Numbered from the stretch's first letter, positions 31,512 through 39,430 are shown. The stretch is 64,000 nt of DNA from Polymorphospora lycopeni (GCF_042237075.1 NZ_JBCGDC010000012.1:31639-95638); one strand, 5' to 3'. Notes: generated by a model not told the origin, from the letters alone. Numbers and translations are program-made.

Positions 31512-32365
31512 GACTGCTCCCCCGTTCCCGTCAGGGCGCCGGACAACGCCGTCGCCATCCGCATTCCTTCCGACCAGGCCACCGGCCCGACCTCGGTCAA
31601 CCGCAGCATCGGTCCCTCCACCACCGACCAGGAGAGGGTGCCCAGGGTCGCCTCGGAGTCCCAGTAGTCCTCGTCGAACCAGATGGCGGCCTCGACCGTG
31701 TGGCCGGCCTCCCAGACCCGGCACCTGACCTGTGAGCCGGAGACCCGGAAGCCGAGGGTGGCGGCCCGGGCGGCCAGCCGGTTGGGGACCGTGGTGCCGC
31801 GGAAGTCGGTGATCGTGGTGTCCCGGTCCTTCAGGTTGGCGGGCCTGTCCCAGGTGCCCCGGTGCAGTTGCTCGACCCGCTGGGTCACGTCCAGTTCGCC
31901 GGCGAACTCGCGCAGGTCGGCCAGGTCGGGCAGGCGCACCGGGTGGGGCAGTACGGCGCTGGCCGGCGAGAGCCGGACGGTCTCCCCGTCGAGGTTGACC
32001 ACGCGCAGGTCGCCGGTGTCGGTGACGTCCCGCAGGAAACCCGGCTCGGCCGGGTCGTCCCCGAGCACCACGAGGTCGCGCAGCGCGTCCCGCCAGGCCG
32101 GGTCCGGCCAGATCCGGGCCAGCAGCCCGGTCGGCACCGGCAGCGAGGACACCACCCAACCGTCGACCCGGGCCAGGCATTCCGCGCTGTGCCGGTCCAG
32201 CCACTGGGCGAGTTGGCGCAGCCGGTCCACCTCGGGGTCGTCCCGCAGCACCTTCGGCAGGGTCTTCAGTGGACGGCCGGTGGCCCGCGGGCCGGTGGCC
32301 CGGGCCGCCACCTTTCCGTCCACCAGAGAGATCTCGTACGAGTCTCCCACCGGTAACCAGCCCAT
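31508..32365 (-). CDS. DUF4132-domain protein (YehI/MolR C-terminus-like)
   Basis: 285 residues. The opening GWLPVGDSYEISLVDGKVAA, then LKTLPKVLRDDPEVDRLRQL, is the DUF4132 pattern known from E. coli YehI (MolR) and many bacterial proteins of unknown function. The second half (NRLAARAATLGFRVSGS) resembles the usual continuation of that domain. The ATG at 32365 has GGAGGG 8 nt upstream. First gene of the operon, overlapping the next by 4 nt. In E. coli DUF4132 is the C-terminal part of a longer protein; here it is free-standing. Confidence 0.82.
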   Translation of the reverse strand: MGWLPVGDSYEISLVDGKVAARATGPRATGRPLKTLPKVLRDDPEVDRLRQLAQWLDRHSAECLARVDGWVVSSLPVPTGLLARIWPDPAWRDALRDLVVLGDDPAEPGFLRDVTDTGDLRVVNLDGETVRLSPASAVLPHPVRLPDLADLREFAGELDVTQRVEQLHRGTWDRPANLKDRDTTITDFRGTTVPNRLAARAATLGFRVSGSQVRCRVWEAGHTVEAAIWFDEDYWDSEATLGTLSWSVVEGPMLRLTEVGPVAWSEGMRMATALSGALTGTGEQS

Positions 32366-32673
32366 CAGGAACACCCTCCGCAGTGGCAAATAGCTATATT
32401 TCGGAAGCAATCGGCCGTGATCAACGACGCAGCGCACGCTAACAGTAGTGACCGACACAACAGGGACCCGTTGGCGGGAGAAGCACGACCGGGCCGGCGG
32501 GGCCAGGTGGACGGGACCCGTGAGAGTCGCAGGTCCGCCCCGGTCGGGTGCACTGTGCGCGGTCAGGGGCGGCCCGACGGGAGGCCGAGGCGGTGACCCG
32601 AGTCACACCGGTCAAGCCGGGACGGCTGTCCGACCGACCCGACTCTCTCCTCCGACAAGATGGAGGGCCGCGT
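32366..32673. other. Intergenic region upstream of the MoxR/VWA operon
   Basis: About 308 bp between two minus-strand genes. The end near 32390-32430 is AT-rich for this genome and holds the candidate operon promoter. The rest has only arginine-rich shadow frames; I see no gene or clear repeat in it. Confidence 0.5.
32396..32424 (-). promoter_or_regulatory. Candidate promoter of the five-gene MoxR/VWA operon
   Basis: On the minus strand TTGATC (32424-32419) and AAATAT (32401-32396) are 17 nt apart in a locally AT-rich patch. A start near 32388 leaves about 23 nt of leader containing the GGAGGG ribosome site before ATG 32365. Confidence 0.4.
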
Positions 32674-33105
32674 TCACGCCCGGGGCGGTCCATCCAAATC
32701 GACCACGCCAGGAACATCCAACTGGCGCAGCAGAACGCTCAACAACTCGATCTCTACGCGAGTGCCCGCGAATCCGACCCCTCTGAGCCTGTCTGCGGAC
32801 GCCCGAGCCTCCTGAAGGCTCCCACCGAAGACCTGACGAAAGACTCTGAGTATCCGGCCACCACCACGCGACTCACTGTTTTCGAGCCGCAGACGGCAGC
32901 CCCCGTGCTGAGCCAACAACTCGTCCCGAACCTCGTCCGGCGCGGGCCCCCAGCCACCGTCACACGACACCGTTCCACAGGCACTGCAGTCCCACTCCAA
33001 GCCCCAGCGGAGCTTGCTGTCGCGCGTGAGCTGCACCGCCCATCCACTGCACGGAGTGCCGCACGTCTGGCAATCACCCGAGAGTCGGGCCGCTTGCTCA
33101 CTCAC
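32674..33105 (-). CDS. Zinc-ribbon protein with an L7/L12 C-domain-like segment
   Basis: 143 residues. Two cysteine pairs, C12-x2-C15 and C40-x2-C43, plus C19 and C48, form a likely zinc ribbon. The C-terminal half (ILRVFRQVFGGSLQEARASADRLR, positions about 88-112) resembles the C-terminal domain of ribosomal protein L7/L12, a fold also found in stand-alone actinobacterial proteins. The GTG start at 33105 overlaps the stop of the upstream gene by 8 nt (GTGAGTGA), so the two are coupled. Binding to nucleic acid or the ribosome is possible but not shown. Confidence 0.7.
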   Translation of the reverse strand: MSEQAARLSGDCQTCGTPCSGWAVQLTRDSKLRWGLEWDCSACGTVSCDGGWGPAPDEVRDELLAQHGGCRLRLENSESRGGGRILRVFRQVFGGSLQEARASADRLRGVGFAGTRVEIELLSVLLRQLDVPGVVDLDGPPRA

Positions 33106-33475
33106 TTCGGGCCAGACGATCCCAGGTTTCGGTGTACGTGACCACGACCATCCGGCGCCTTCCGTCCGGCGCGTCCACCCAACTCGCCGGATCACGCAAC
33201 GCGTCGTGCAACCTCTCGCCCGGCAGCGGCTCCGTGCCGTCCCAGCGGTCGAACGTCGGCTCGGTCAGCTCGATCAACTCCCGTTCGACCAGGTCCGCGA
33301 CCACCGACGCGAAGCGCGGGACCAGCTCGCGCTTCGCGACGTCGTCCAGCTTGGACGGACAGGTGGTGTCACCCGTCCTCGCCCACTCCAGCCGGGCACC
33401 GTACCCGTCGATGATGTTGTTGAGGTACGCCTCCTCGAATGCACTGATCATCACGGCTTGCTGTTCCAACGTCAT
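33098..33475 (-). CDS. Hypothetical protein (125 aa)
   Basis: Starts MTLEQQAVMISAFEEAY and ends WDRLARSE. It is acidic and mostly helical, with no cysteines in a metal pattern beyond one, and no membrane segment or known motif. The ATG at 33475 is preceded by GGGATGAA, a weak ribosome site; in-frame starts further up would add an unlikely arginine-rich leader. Its stop overlaps the start of the zinc-ribbon gene, so the pair probably acts together. Function not recognised. Confidence 0.65.
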   Translation of the reverse strand: MTLEQQAVMISAFEEAYLNNIIDGYGARLEWARTGDTTCPSKLDDVAKRELVPRFASVVADLVERELIELTEPTFDRWDGTEPLPGERLHDALRDPASWVDAPDGRRRMVVVTYTETWDRLARSE

Positions 33476-33563
33476 TTCATCCCAGACCCGCACGCACCGA
33501 TTGTGCGCCGCCACGGCAGGACCGACGGGTGAGCCCACCCCGCCCGTGGTCCGGCCGATCGCC

Positions 33564-33588
33564 GCTGTTCGGGACTGTTCCGAACAGC
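33564..33588. repeat. Inverted repeat, terminator or operator
   Basis: GCTGTTCGG and CCGAACAGC are perfect inverted arms around a 7-nt spacer, between the regulator gene ending at 33710 and the pair starting at 33475. The centre contains CGGGACTGTTCCG, which recurs with one change at 49440-49452. Confidence 0.5.
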
Positions 33589-33709
33589 GCGGGCATAGCA
33601 GGCGGAAGTAGCGAACTGCTGGAATCGAGAACATCGATACTCGACCCCTGCCGCCGGAGGCTCGCCCTTCGCCCAGGGAACCGGAAGGGAGTGACCATGT
33701 CGGACGTTC

Positions 33710-36328
33710 CTATCCGTGGCCGGCACCGGCCGGCCCCGTCCGGGTGGCCGCGGCCTCCGCCCGGATCCGGGCCGCGGTCCCGATGTCCCCGGCCCGGTGG
33801 TGAGCCTCGGCGAGGGTGTCGAGACCGGTCGCCAACCAGGTTCGGGAGCCGACCCGCCGCCACAGGTCGACCGCCGCCTCGGCACGCCGGACCGCCAGCG
33901 CCGGCCGGCCGGCCGCGAGTTGCGCCTCGGCGAGGGCGTAGAGGGTCGCCGCCTCGCCCCACACGTTGCCGAACTCCCGGTAGGTCCACAGACTCCGGGC
34001 GAGCAGCCGGCGCCCCTCCCCGTACGCCCCCTGTCGTACCAGGACGTCGCCCAGCCAGCAGCGGGCGTGGGTGGCGGAGAGGCGGTCACCGAGGGCCTCG
34101 CTGATCGCGGCGGCCCGCCGGAAACAATCGGCGGCGAGCGGGTACGCGCCGACGGCCCGATGGCTCTGCCCCAGACATCGCAACGCCTGGGCCTCGCCGG
34201 GCCGGTAGCCGGCGGATCGACTCAGCCGCAGACACTGCTCGAATCGTTCCGCGGCGGCCTCGACCCGCCCCTGTTCCAGGTCGATGACGCCGATGCCGTT
34301 GGTGACGTAGACCAGACAGTTCACGTTGCCCGCGGTACGGGCCAGTTCGGCGGCCTGCTCGAAGTGGTGGACGGCGGTGTCGTACCGGCCGAGCAGCCGA
34401 TGCACGTACGCCAGTCCGGCGCTGGCACTGGCCTGGTAGGCCGGGTCGCCGTCGGTGAGTCGCAGGGCCTGCTCGAAGTGGTCGAGTGCCTCGGCGTACC
34501 GGTCCAGAATGGTGGTGAGTTCGCCGAGGCAGCGGTGCAGCGTGCCCGCGCTGTGCCGGTCGCCGGCGGACAGCGCGACCGCGAGCGCCCGGCCCTGCAA
34601 CCGTTCCCAGTCGTCGAAGTGGCTGCCGACCTGGAAGAACGGTGTCAATGCGGTCGCCAGCCCGGCGGCGGGCGCGATCACGTCGTCGTCCAGCCCCTGG
34701 TCGACCACCGCGATCAGAAACCGGCGTTCGTCGTTGAACCACACCACCGGGTCGGCGGTGAGCCGGTCGGCTTCCGGCGTGGGGAGTCGCCACGACACCA
34801 GTTCCTCGTGCGACATGACCTGGAAGTCGGCGGCGAGGATGGTCGCGGCACGGTCGGCCAGGGACAGGCAGGCGCCGCGCAGCCGGTCGAGCGCGGCGGC
34901 CCGCCACCGTGGAGTGATCTCCTGATCCGCCCGCTCCCGGCCGAGCAGCCGTACGAGGTCATGCACGCGGTAGCGGATCCCGGTGTCGCCGACCGGTCCG
35001 ATCTCCAGCAGGTGCACCTCGACCAGGTCGTCGAGTATCGCCTCCGCCTGCGACACGCTGGTGTCCAGCATCGCGGCGAGGGCCCAGGCGGCGAAATCCG
35101 TGCCCGGCAGCAGACTCAGCATCTGGAGGGCCCGATGGGCGGGCTTGCCCATTCCGCGATAGGTCAGTTCGAGGCTGGCCCGGACGGCGACGTCACCGAC
35201 GGCGAGTTCGTCGAGCCTGCGCTGCTCGTCCGCGAGCGCCCGGGCGACCCTGACCAGCGGCCAGTGCGGTCGGGCCGCGAGCCGTGCTCCGGCCACCCAC
35301 ACCGCGAGGGGAAGGCCACCACAGGTCCGGACGATGAACCGGGCCGCGTCGGCCTCCGCGACGGTCCGGTCCCGGCCCAGCATCTCGCGCAGCAACGCGA
35401 GTCCGGCGGCGGAGTCCAGGACACCCAGGGGTAGCCGGCGGCTGGCCAGGTCCGCCACCGTGGTCCGGCTGGTGACGATGGTGGCGCACCCTTCGCCGCT
35501 GGGCAGCAGGTTGCCGATCTGCCGGGCGGATGCCGCGTTGTCGAGGACGATCAGCATCTCCCGCTGGGCCAGCAGGGTGCGGTAGAGGTGGGTGCGGCTG
35601 GTCAGGTCCGGGGGCACCGCACCGCCGCGTACGCCGAGGGCCCGCAGGAAGGTGCCCAGGACGGTGTACGGCTCGGCCGGCTCGTCACCGAAGCCCTGCA
35701 GATCCGCGTAGAGCTGACCATCCGGAAACCGGGCCACCGACAGGTGCCCGATGCGTACCGCCAGGGCGGTTTTGCCGACCCCGGCCGGGCCGGTGACCAG
35801 CAGCGTCACCGGGCCGGCGGCATCCCGGTCGAGCAGCCGTCGAGCCCGCACCACCTCGTCGTCCCGCCCGACGAACAACGGAAGGTCCGGCGGCAGCAGC
35901 CGCGGGACCATCGGCCGGCCGGTGGGTGGGGCGAGCGGGTGGCCGGGCTCCTCGGTGCCGGCCCCGTCGAAGGCTGGCGGTGCCGCGGCCTCTGAGCCGA
36001 TCGGCGGGGCCGGTGGCCGGCCGGATCGGTCGGCCACCGGGGCGACCTCGTCGGGCAGGGCCAGCGCACGGCGTGCCTCGACCCACTCCCGTACCAGGCC
36101 CGGGTCGCCGCCGCAGGCGCGCACGAGGGCCGCGACCACATCGTCGGACGGGAGCGAGACCCTGTTGAGCGCGCTCGCGAGGGTGCTGGCCGGCAACTGG
36201 TCGCCGGCCATCCTGGCCCGCCGCTCGAGCGCCCGGTATGAGAGTCCAGACATGGATCGCATGGCACGCAACCGGGCAAGGAACTCCGCCCCGGTCCGCA
36301 CCGTTCCGGGCCGTAGCGACACCGTCAC
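33710..36328 (-). CDS. XRE-NB-ARC-TPR transcriptional regulator
   Basis: 872 residues. The N-terminus (FLARLRAMRSMSGLSYRALE) is an XRE-type helix-turn-helix common in actinomycete regulators; an NB-ARC ATPase domain follows with P-loop GPAGVGKTA, LIVLDNA as Walker B and CGGLPLAVWVAG as the GxP motif; the C-terminal third is TPR repeats (for example GRYDTAVHHFEQAAELAR). Such STAND regulators are thought to switch by nucleotide binding and oligomerisation on ligand sensing through the repeats. The GTG at 36328 is chosen as the first start giving a clean N-terminus. It is related in design to the SARP regulator at 52369-55239 but lacks the SARP DNA-binding and BTAD domains. Targets unknown. Confidence 0.88.
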   Translation of the reverse strand: MTVSLRPGTVRTGAEFLARLRAMRSMSGLSYRALERRARMAGDQLPASTLASALNRVSLPSDDVVAALVRACGGDPGLVREWVEARRALALPDEVAPVADRSGRPPAPPIGSEAAAPPAFDGAGTEEPGHPLAPPTGRPMVPRLLPPDLPLFVGRDDEVVRARRLLDRDAAGPVTLLVTGPAGVGKTALAVRIGHLSVARFPDGQLYADLQGFGDEPAEPYTVLGTFLRALGVRGGAVPPDLTSRTHLYRTLLAQREMLIVLDNAASARQIGNLLPSGEGCATIVTSRTTVADLASRRLPLGVLDSAAGLALLREMLGRDRTVAEADAARFIVRTCGGLPLAVWVAGARLAARPHWPLVRVARALADEQRRLDELAVGDVAVRASLELTYRGMGKPAHRALQMLSLLPGTDFAAWALAAMLDTSVSQAEAILDDLVEVHLLEIGPVGDTGIRYRVHDLVRLLGRERADQEITPRWRAAALDRLRGACLSLADRAATILAADFQVMSHEELVSWRLPTPEADRLTADPVVWFNDERRFLIAVVDQGLDDDVIAPAAGLATALTPFFQVGSHFDDWERLQGRALAVALSAGDRHSAGTLHRCLGELTTILDRYAEALDHFEQALRLTDGDPAYQASASAGLAYVHRLLGRYDTAVHHFEQAAELARTAGNVNCLVYVTNGIGVIDLEQGRVEAAAERFEQCLRLSRSAGYRPGEAQALRCLGQSHRAVGAYPLAADCFRRAAAISEALGDRLSATHARCWLGDVLVRQGAYGEGRRLLARSLWTYREFGNVWGEAATLYALAEAQLAAGRPALAVRRAEAAVDLWRRVGSRTWLATGLDTLAEAHHRAGDIGTAARIRAEAAATRTGPAGAGHG

Positions 36329-36449
36329 GCATGGCACTTTATCAATGCGTGCCCGGCCGGTCGCACCCGCACTGTCGCCTAACAATCACTTCGGAACGCA
36401 CCCGCCCGCCTCGCGAACCCGGCCGATCGATCATGGCCGCGAGATCCGG

Positions 36450-36905
36450 TCACGAGACGGGTTCTCCGATGTCTGGACGATAGACTCCCCGACCCAGCAG
36501 CGGGCCGGCGATTTCCCACATCCTGTCGGTCAACGGGACCGGGCGCAGCGAGACCGGGTCGAGGTTCACCAGCACCCGGCTCCCCTCGGCGTGGCGGACC
36601 GAGCGCGTGGTCGACAGCACCTCGAAGCGATAGGTGACACTGGTGCGCCCCGCCCGCTCCACCCAGAAGTGCACGTCGACATCGCACATCCCGACAATCG
36701 GCGCGTGGTACGTGATTGTCAGCTCTCGTACCACCTGGACCGATTCACGCGGGTTCGGAGCCCAGCCGGCTTCAAGCCAGTAGTCGATCACAGCCCGGTC
36801 GAACAGCACGGCGTAGCCGGCATGATGCAGGACGCCGAAGCCGTCGAGATCGTCAAGATATACGCGCTGACGTGTGACGACACCCTCGGCGATGTCGATG
36901 GTCAT
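36450..36905 (-). CDS. Acyl-CoA thioesterase, hotdog fold (4HBT)
   Basis: 151 residues. The motif LDDLDGFGVLHHAGYAVLFD is the active-site region of 4-hydroxybenzoyl-CoA/YbgC-type thioesterases (Asp-x-x-Gly-x-x-x-x-x-x-Y), followed by the long hotdog helix and strands ITYHAPI and VHFWVER. It hydrolyses acyl-CoA or acyl-ACP thioesters in the cytoplasm. The ATG at 36905 has GAGGAGGG upstream. It is divergent from the TetR gene at 36991 across an 85-bp gap with repeated operator-like sequences, so it is the probable target of that repressor. Confidence 0.85.
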   Translation of the reverse strand: MTIDIAEGVVTRQRVYLDDLDGFGVLHHAGYAVLFDRAVIDYWLEAGWAPNPRESVQVVRELTITYHAPIVGMCDVDVHFWVERAGRTSVTYRFEVLSTTRSVRHAEGSRVLVNLDPVSLRPVPLTDRMWEIAGPLLGRGVYRPDIGEPVS

Positions 36906-36925
36906 CTGCCCTCCTCAACAATACA

Positions 36926-36980
36926 ACCGATCGGTCGCATAGTAGGGGGTCGCCAAGCTTTACGTCCAGTCGGTCGCATA
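36926..36980. promoter_or_regulatory. Repeated TetR-type operator between thioesterase and tetR genes
   Basis: TCGGTCGCATA occurs twice in the same orientation, at 36931-36941 and 36970-36980. The first copy overlaps the palindrome ACCGATCGGT (36926-36935). On the plus strand TAAGCT (36979-36984) ends 6 nt before the ATG at 36991, a possible leaderless -10; on the minus strand TACTAT lies next to the first copy. Confidence 0.55.
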
Positions 36981-36990
36981 AGCTACGGGG

Positions 36991-37578
36991 ATGACTTCGG
37001 TGGACGGTCGGCGACGGCGCGGCGATGCCACCCGGCGCACCGCTGCCCGAAGCGCCGCGATGACGGCGACGGTCGGTGGGCTGGAATCGGTGACGGTGGG
37101 CGGACTCGCCGCGTCGACCGGGTTGAGCAAGAGCGGGATCCTCACGGTGTTCGGCAGCCGCGAGGCCATCCTGCTCGCCGCCGTCGCCGAAGCCCGCCAG
37201 ATCTACATCGACACCGTGATCGCACCCGGGTGGGGAGCACAGCCGGGACGGGACCGACTACGCGCCCTCGTGGACTCGTGGTTCTCGTGCCTACGTCGCA
37301 GAGTCTTCCCGGGAGGGTGCTTCATCACGGCGACATCCAGCGAGTACGGCCACCGGGAGGGACCCGTCGCCGACGCGATCCGCAAACTCAAGCGGGAATG
37401 GCTGGATCTCATCGAGTCCGAGCTTGCGGTCGCGGGCTCCCTCGATCCGCCCGGCGACGCGTTTCGCATCGACGCGTTCCTCAGCGCCGCCAACACGCGC
37501 TTCCAACTGTTCGACGACGAGACCGCGCTTGAGCGCGGGCGACACCTCGCGCTCGAGGTCATCGACCGACACTCCTGA
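36991..37578 (+). CDS. TetR family regulator
   Basis: 195 residues. The N-terminal helix-turn-helix reads VTVGGLAASTGLSKSGILTVFGSREAI, the TetR recognition region, here with FGS in place of the usual FKS/FGT. The C-terminal domain (GGCFITATSSEYGHREGPVAD) matches the TetR_C subgroup with a conserved GGCF motif. It is divergent from the thioesterase and probably represses it and itself through the repeated sites between them. The ATG at 36991 gives the natural length. Confidence 0.88.
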   Translation: MTSVDGRRRRGDATRRTAARSAAMTATVGGLESVTVGGLAASTGLSKSGILTVFGSREAILLAAVAEARQIYIDTVIAPGWGAQPGRDRLRALVDSWFSCLRRRVFPGGCFITATSSEYGHREGPVADAIRKLKREWLDLIESELAVAGSLDPPGDAFRIDAFLSAANTRFQLFDDETALERGRHLALEVIDRHS

Positions 37579-37627
37579 ACGACTCGCGCCCCTCACCCGC
37601 CCGAGATCTCTGGGCCGAGACGGCAGC

Positions 37628-38422
37628 TCAGCCCAGCAGCTCTTCCGTGAGGTCCATCAAGCGTCCGGCGTTCTGCGGATCGAGCGTGGGGAAGCTGAGC
37701 GGAAGTCGCTTGTTCCGGTCGACGGCGGTCAGCGGCGCGGCTGGCGGCGCGTCCAGGAACTGGTGAATGGGGGCCACCGCGTCCGCGACCGGGCGGGCCG
37801 CCACCGACACCGCCGCCAGCAGGCCGCGGACGACCAGCGGGAGCGGGCTGCGGTCGCCGCTCTTGGTGAAGCCGGGATGGTAGAGCACGTATCGGGCGCG
37901 GCTGCCGGACCGTTGGGCGAAGCCCACGCCGAGCAGGTCGTTGGCTCGACCGGCCTGCAGTTGCGCGGCGACGACCGAGTAGCCCGACGTCAGTTGCGGG
38001 TCGGCCCAGCGGACCCCGCCTTTGGTGACGCCGACGCCTGCGATGTTCACGATTACCGGCGCGGTAGCCCGGTCCATCGCCGCACGCAGGCCGAAGCTGA
38101 GCAGATAGCGACTGAGGTAGTAGAGCGCGAACGTACGCTCCAGCCCCTCGGCGGTCTCGATTCGACGCGGCGCCACCGCGTTGGCGAACAGCGTCAGCGC
38201 GTCCACGACGTGGTACTCGGTGAGGATGTGCTCGACGACCTGTCGCGTCTCGGTCACGCTGGAGAGGTCGACGGGAAGGAAGGTGACAGATCCGCCCGCC
38301 AGCGCCTCGCCGCGTTCGCGGTTGCGGCCGAGCACCACGACCCGGTCACCGCGTTCGGCCCGGCCGAGGGCGAATGCGCGCCCCATTCCGTTGGTGCCAC
38401 CACTGACCACCACGACTCCCAT
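37628..38422 (-). CDS. Short-chain dehydrogenase/reductase
   Basis: 264 residues. The cofactor motif is SGGTNGMG and NIAGVG follows the central strands. The usual YxxxK is not clear: the region reads SGYSVVAAQLQAGRANDLL, so the catalytic Lys may be replaced (Y-S-V-V-A), and activity is uncertain. The family is otherwise that of small SDR proteins annotated as SDR family NAD(P)-dependent oxidoreductases. The ATG at 38422 has GGAGG 5 nt upstream. It is divergent from an HxlR regulator, which often controls such oxidoreductases. Confidence 0.82.
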   Translation of the reverse strand: MGVVVVSGGTNGMGRAFALGRAERGDRVVVLGRNRERGEALAGGSVTFLPVDLSSVTETRQVVEHILTEYHVVDALTLFANAVAPRRIETAEGLERTFALYYLSRYLLSFGLRAAMDRATAPVIVNIAGVGVTKGGVRWADPQLTSGYSVVAAQLQAGRANDLLGVGFAQRSGSRARYVLYHPGFTKSGDRSPLPLVVRGLLAAVSVAARPVADAVAPIHQFLDAPPAAPLTAVDRNKRLPLSFPTLDPQNAGRLMDLTEELLG

Positions 38423-38423
38423 G

Positions 38424-38485
38424 TCGCCTCCGTTACCGTTCTCCACTGACCTTGCTCATCCTGGGCAGATGATCGACGGAGGCGA
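38424..38485. promoter_or_regulatory. Spaced 10-bp inverted repeat in the SDR/hxlR gap
   Basis: TCGCCTCCGT (38424-38433) and ACGGAGGCGA (38476-38485) are perfect inverted copies 42 nt apart. The left arm contains the SDR ribosome site; the right arm is too far from the HxlR start to be one. It is a candidate two-half-site operator. Confidence 0.4.
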
Positions 38486-38499
38486 AAGAAGGCACTTTC

Positions 38500-39006
38500 A
38501 TGGCCACAAGGAACACCGGTGTTCGTACCACGCTGGACAGCCACCGGTTGCCGATTCCCGTTCCGATCGACGAATACGAGTGTTGCCCGGTCACAGACGT
38601 GTTGCGGCGGGTGAGTGACAAGTGGACGCTGTTGCTGATCACCCTGCTCGGCCAGCAGCCGTACCGGTTCAACGAGTTGCACCGGGCGGTGGAGGGGATC
38701 AGTCAGCGGATGCTCACCCGGACGCTGCGCGTGCTGGAGAGCGACGGCCTGGTCGAACGGGAAGTGTTTCCGACGTCGCCGCCGAGCGTCGAGTACCGGC
38801 TGACGGCACTGGGCGCCAGCCTGCTGGAGCCACTCTCGGCGCTGGCCAGCTGGGCGGTCGACCACCACGCCGAGATCGCGGCGTCCAGAACCGGTACCGG
38901 GTATCCGAGGCGGGCAGGCCGGCCCCGGGCGGGATTCCCGCCGTCACCTCCAGATCGTCCCGGGCACGGACCGTTCGAGCGTCGTACGGATGAGCCGTCG
39001 AACTGA
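38500..39006 (+). CDS. HxlR family transcriptional regulator
   Basis: 168 residues. CPVTDVLRRVSDKWTLLLITLL and RFNELHRAVEGISQRMLTRTLRVLE are the hallmark HxlR winged-helix motifs, including the conserved Cys before the first helix that in some members senses redox or aldehydes. The C-terminal 40 residues are Pro/Arg-rich and probably disordered. The ATG at 38500 has GAAGG 7 nt upstream. It is divergent from the SDR gene. Confidence 0.9.
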   Translation: MATRNTGVRTTLDSHRLPIPVPIDEYECCPVTDVLRRVSDKWTLLLITLLGQQPYRFNELHRAVEGISQRMLTRTLRVLESDGLVEREVFPTSPPSVEYRLTALGASLLEPLSALASWAVDHHAEIAASRTGTGYPRRAGRPRAGFPPSPPDRPGHGPFERRTDEPSN

Positions 39007-39047
39007 CACCCGCCGAGTCCGAAGGCCCTGCGCCGGCCGAGCGGTCG

Positions 39048-39275
39048 TCAGTAGACCTCAACCTTGCCCGTGGAGCGCGGGCTGCCCGGGTCGTTGAAGA
39101 AGTACTCGCCGGGGCGGGCGAAGGTGTAGCGGAAGGACTCGCCGGGAGCGAGCCGGACGTCGCGGCCTGGACCGACGCCGAACTCGCCGGCGACACCCAC
39201 TTCCGCCAGCACGTCATGGGCGGGGTCCGCAGCACGATGGGCATCACGACGTTCTGCCAGAAGTGACGTCCCCGT
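39048..39275 (-). CDS. C-terminal part of a cupredoxin-like protein, cut by a sequence gap
   Basis: The minus strand ends with LAPGESFRYTFARPGEYFF, then NDPGSPRSTGKVEVY and a stop. This is the C-terminal strand pair of a plastocyanin-like (cupredoxin) domain. The usual C-x-x-H-P-x-M copper loop is replaced by N-D-P-G-S-P-R, so the site may not bind copper. Upstream the better frame appears to shift (FWQNVVMPIVLRT in another frame), then sequence is lost in a poly-G run and Ns. The shift could be real or a sequencing error at the contig end. Confidence 0.5.
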   Translation of the reverse strand, partial: TGTSLLAERRDAHRAADPAHDVLAEVGVAGEFGVGPGRDVRLAPGESFRYTFARPGEYFFNDPGSPRSTGKVEVY

Positions 39276-39389
39276 GGGGGGGGGGGGGGGGGGGGGGGGG
39301 GNNNNNNNNNNNNNNNNNNNNNNNNNNNNNNNNNNNNNNNNNNNNNNNNNNNNNNNNNNNNNNNNNNNNNNNNNNNNNNNNNNNNNNNN
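39276..39389. other. Poly-G run and 88-N assembly gap
   Basis: A run of 26 G (39276-39301) is followed by Ns from 39302 to 39389. The start of the cupredoxin-like gene, and possibly more, is missing. The true gap length may differ from the N count. Confidence 0.95.
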
Positions 39390-39390
39390 G

Positions 39391-39430
39391 GGGCGGACGT
39401 CGGCGGTCCGAACACCGCCGACGTCCGCCC
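39391..39430 (-). terminator. 17-bp stem terminator-like hairpin at the gap edge
   Basis: GGGCGGACGTCGGCGGT and ACCGCCGACGTCCGCCC pair perfectly around a 6-nt loop, starting two bases after the Ns. It lies about 100 nt beyond the stop of the DUF1877 gene and is probably its terminator. The structure may have caused the gap. Confidence 0.7.

Noticed and set aside
33564..33588. SOS/LexA box at the GTTC/GAAC repeat
   Set aside because: The spacing and half-sites do not match the actinobacterial CGAAC-N4-GTTCG box; GTTC and GAAC are in the wrong order.
33697..34104. A plus-strand ATG with a strong GGAAGGGA site at 33697 opening into a frame antisense to the NB-ARC gene
   Set aside because: After a few codons the frame is Pro/Arg-rich shadow sequence (RPAPSGWPRPPPGSGP). 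The ribosome-like site is noted, but no credible protein follows; it may be a remnant or chance.
39276..39301. G homopolymer as a biological tract (G-quadruplex or slip site)
   Set aside because: It directly adjoins the Ns and resembles base-call failure at a contig end.
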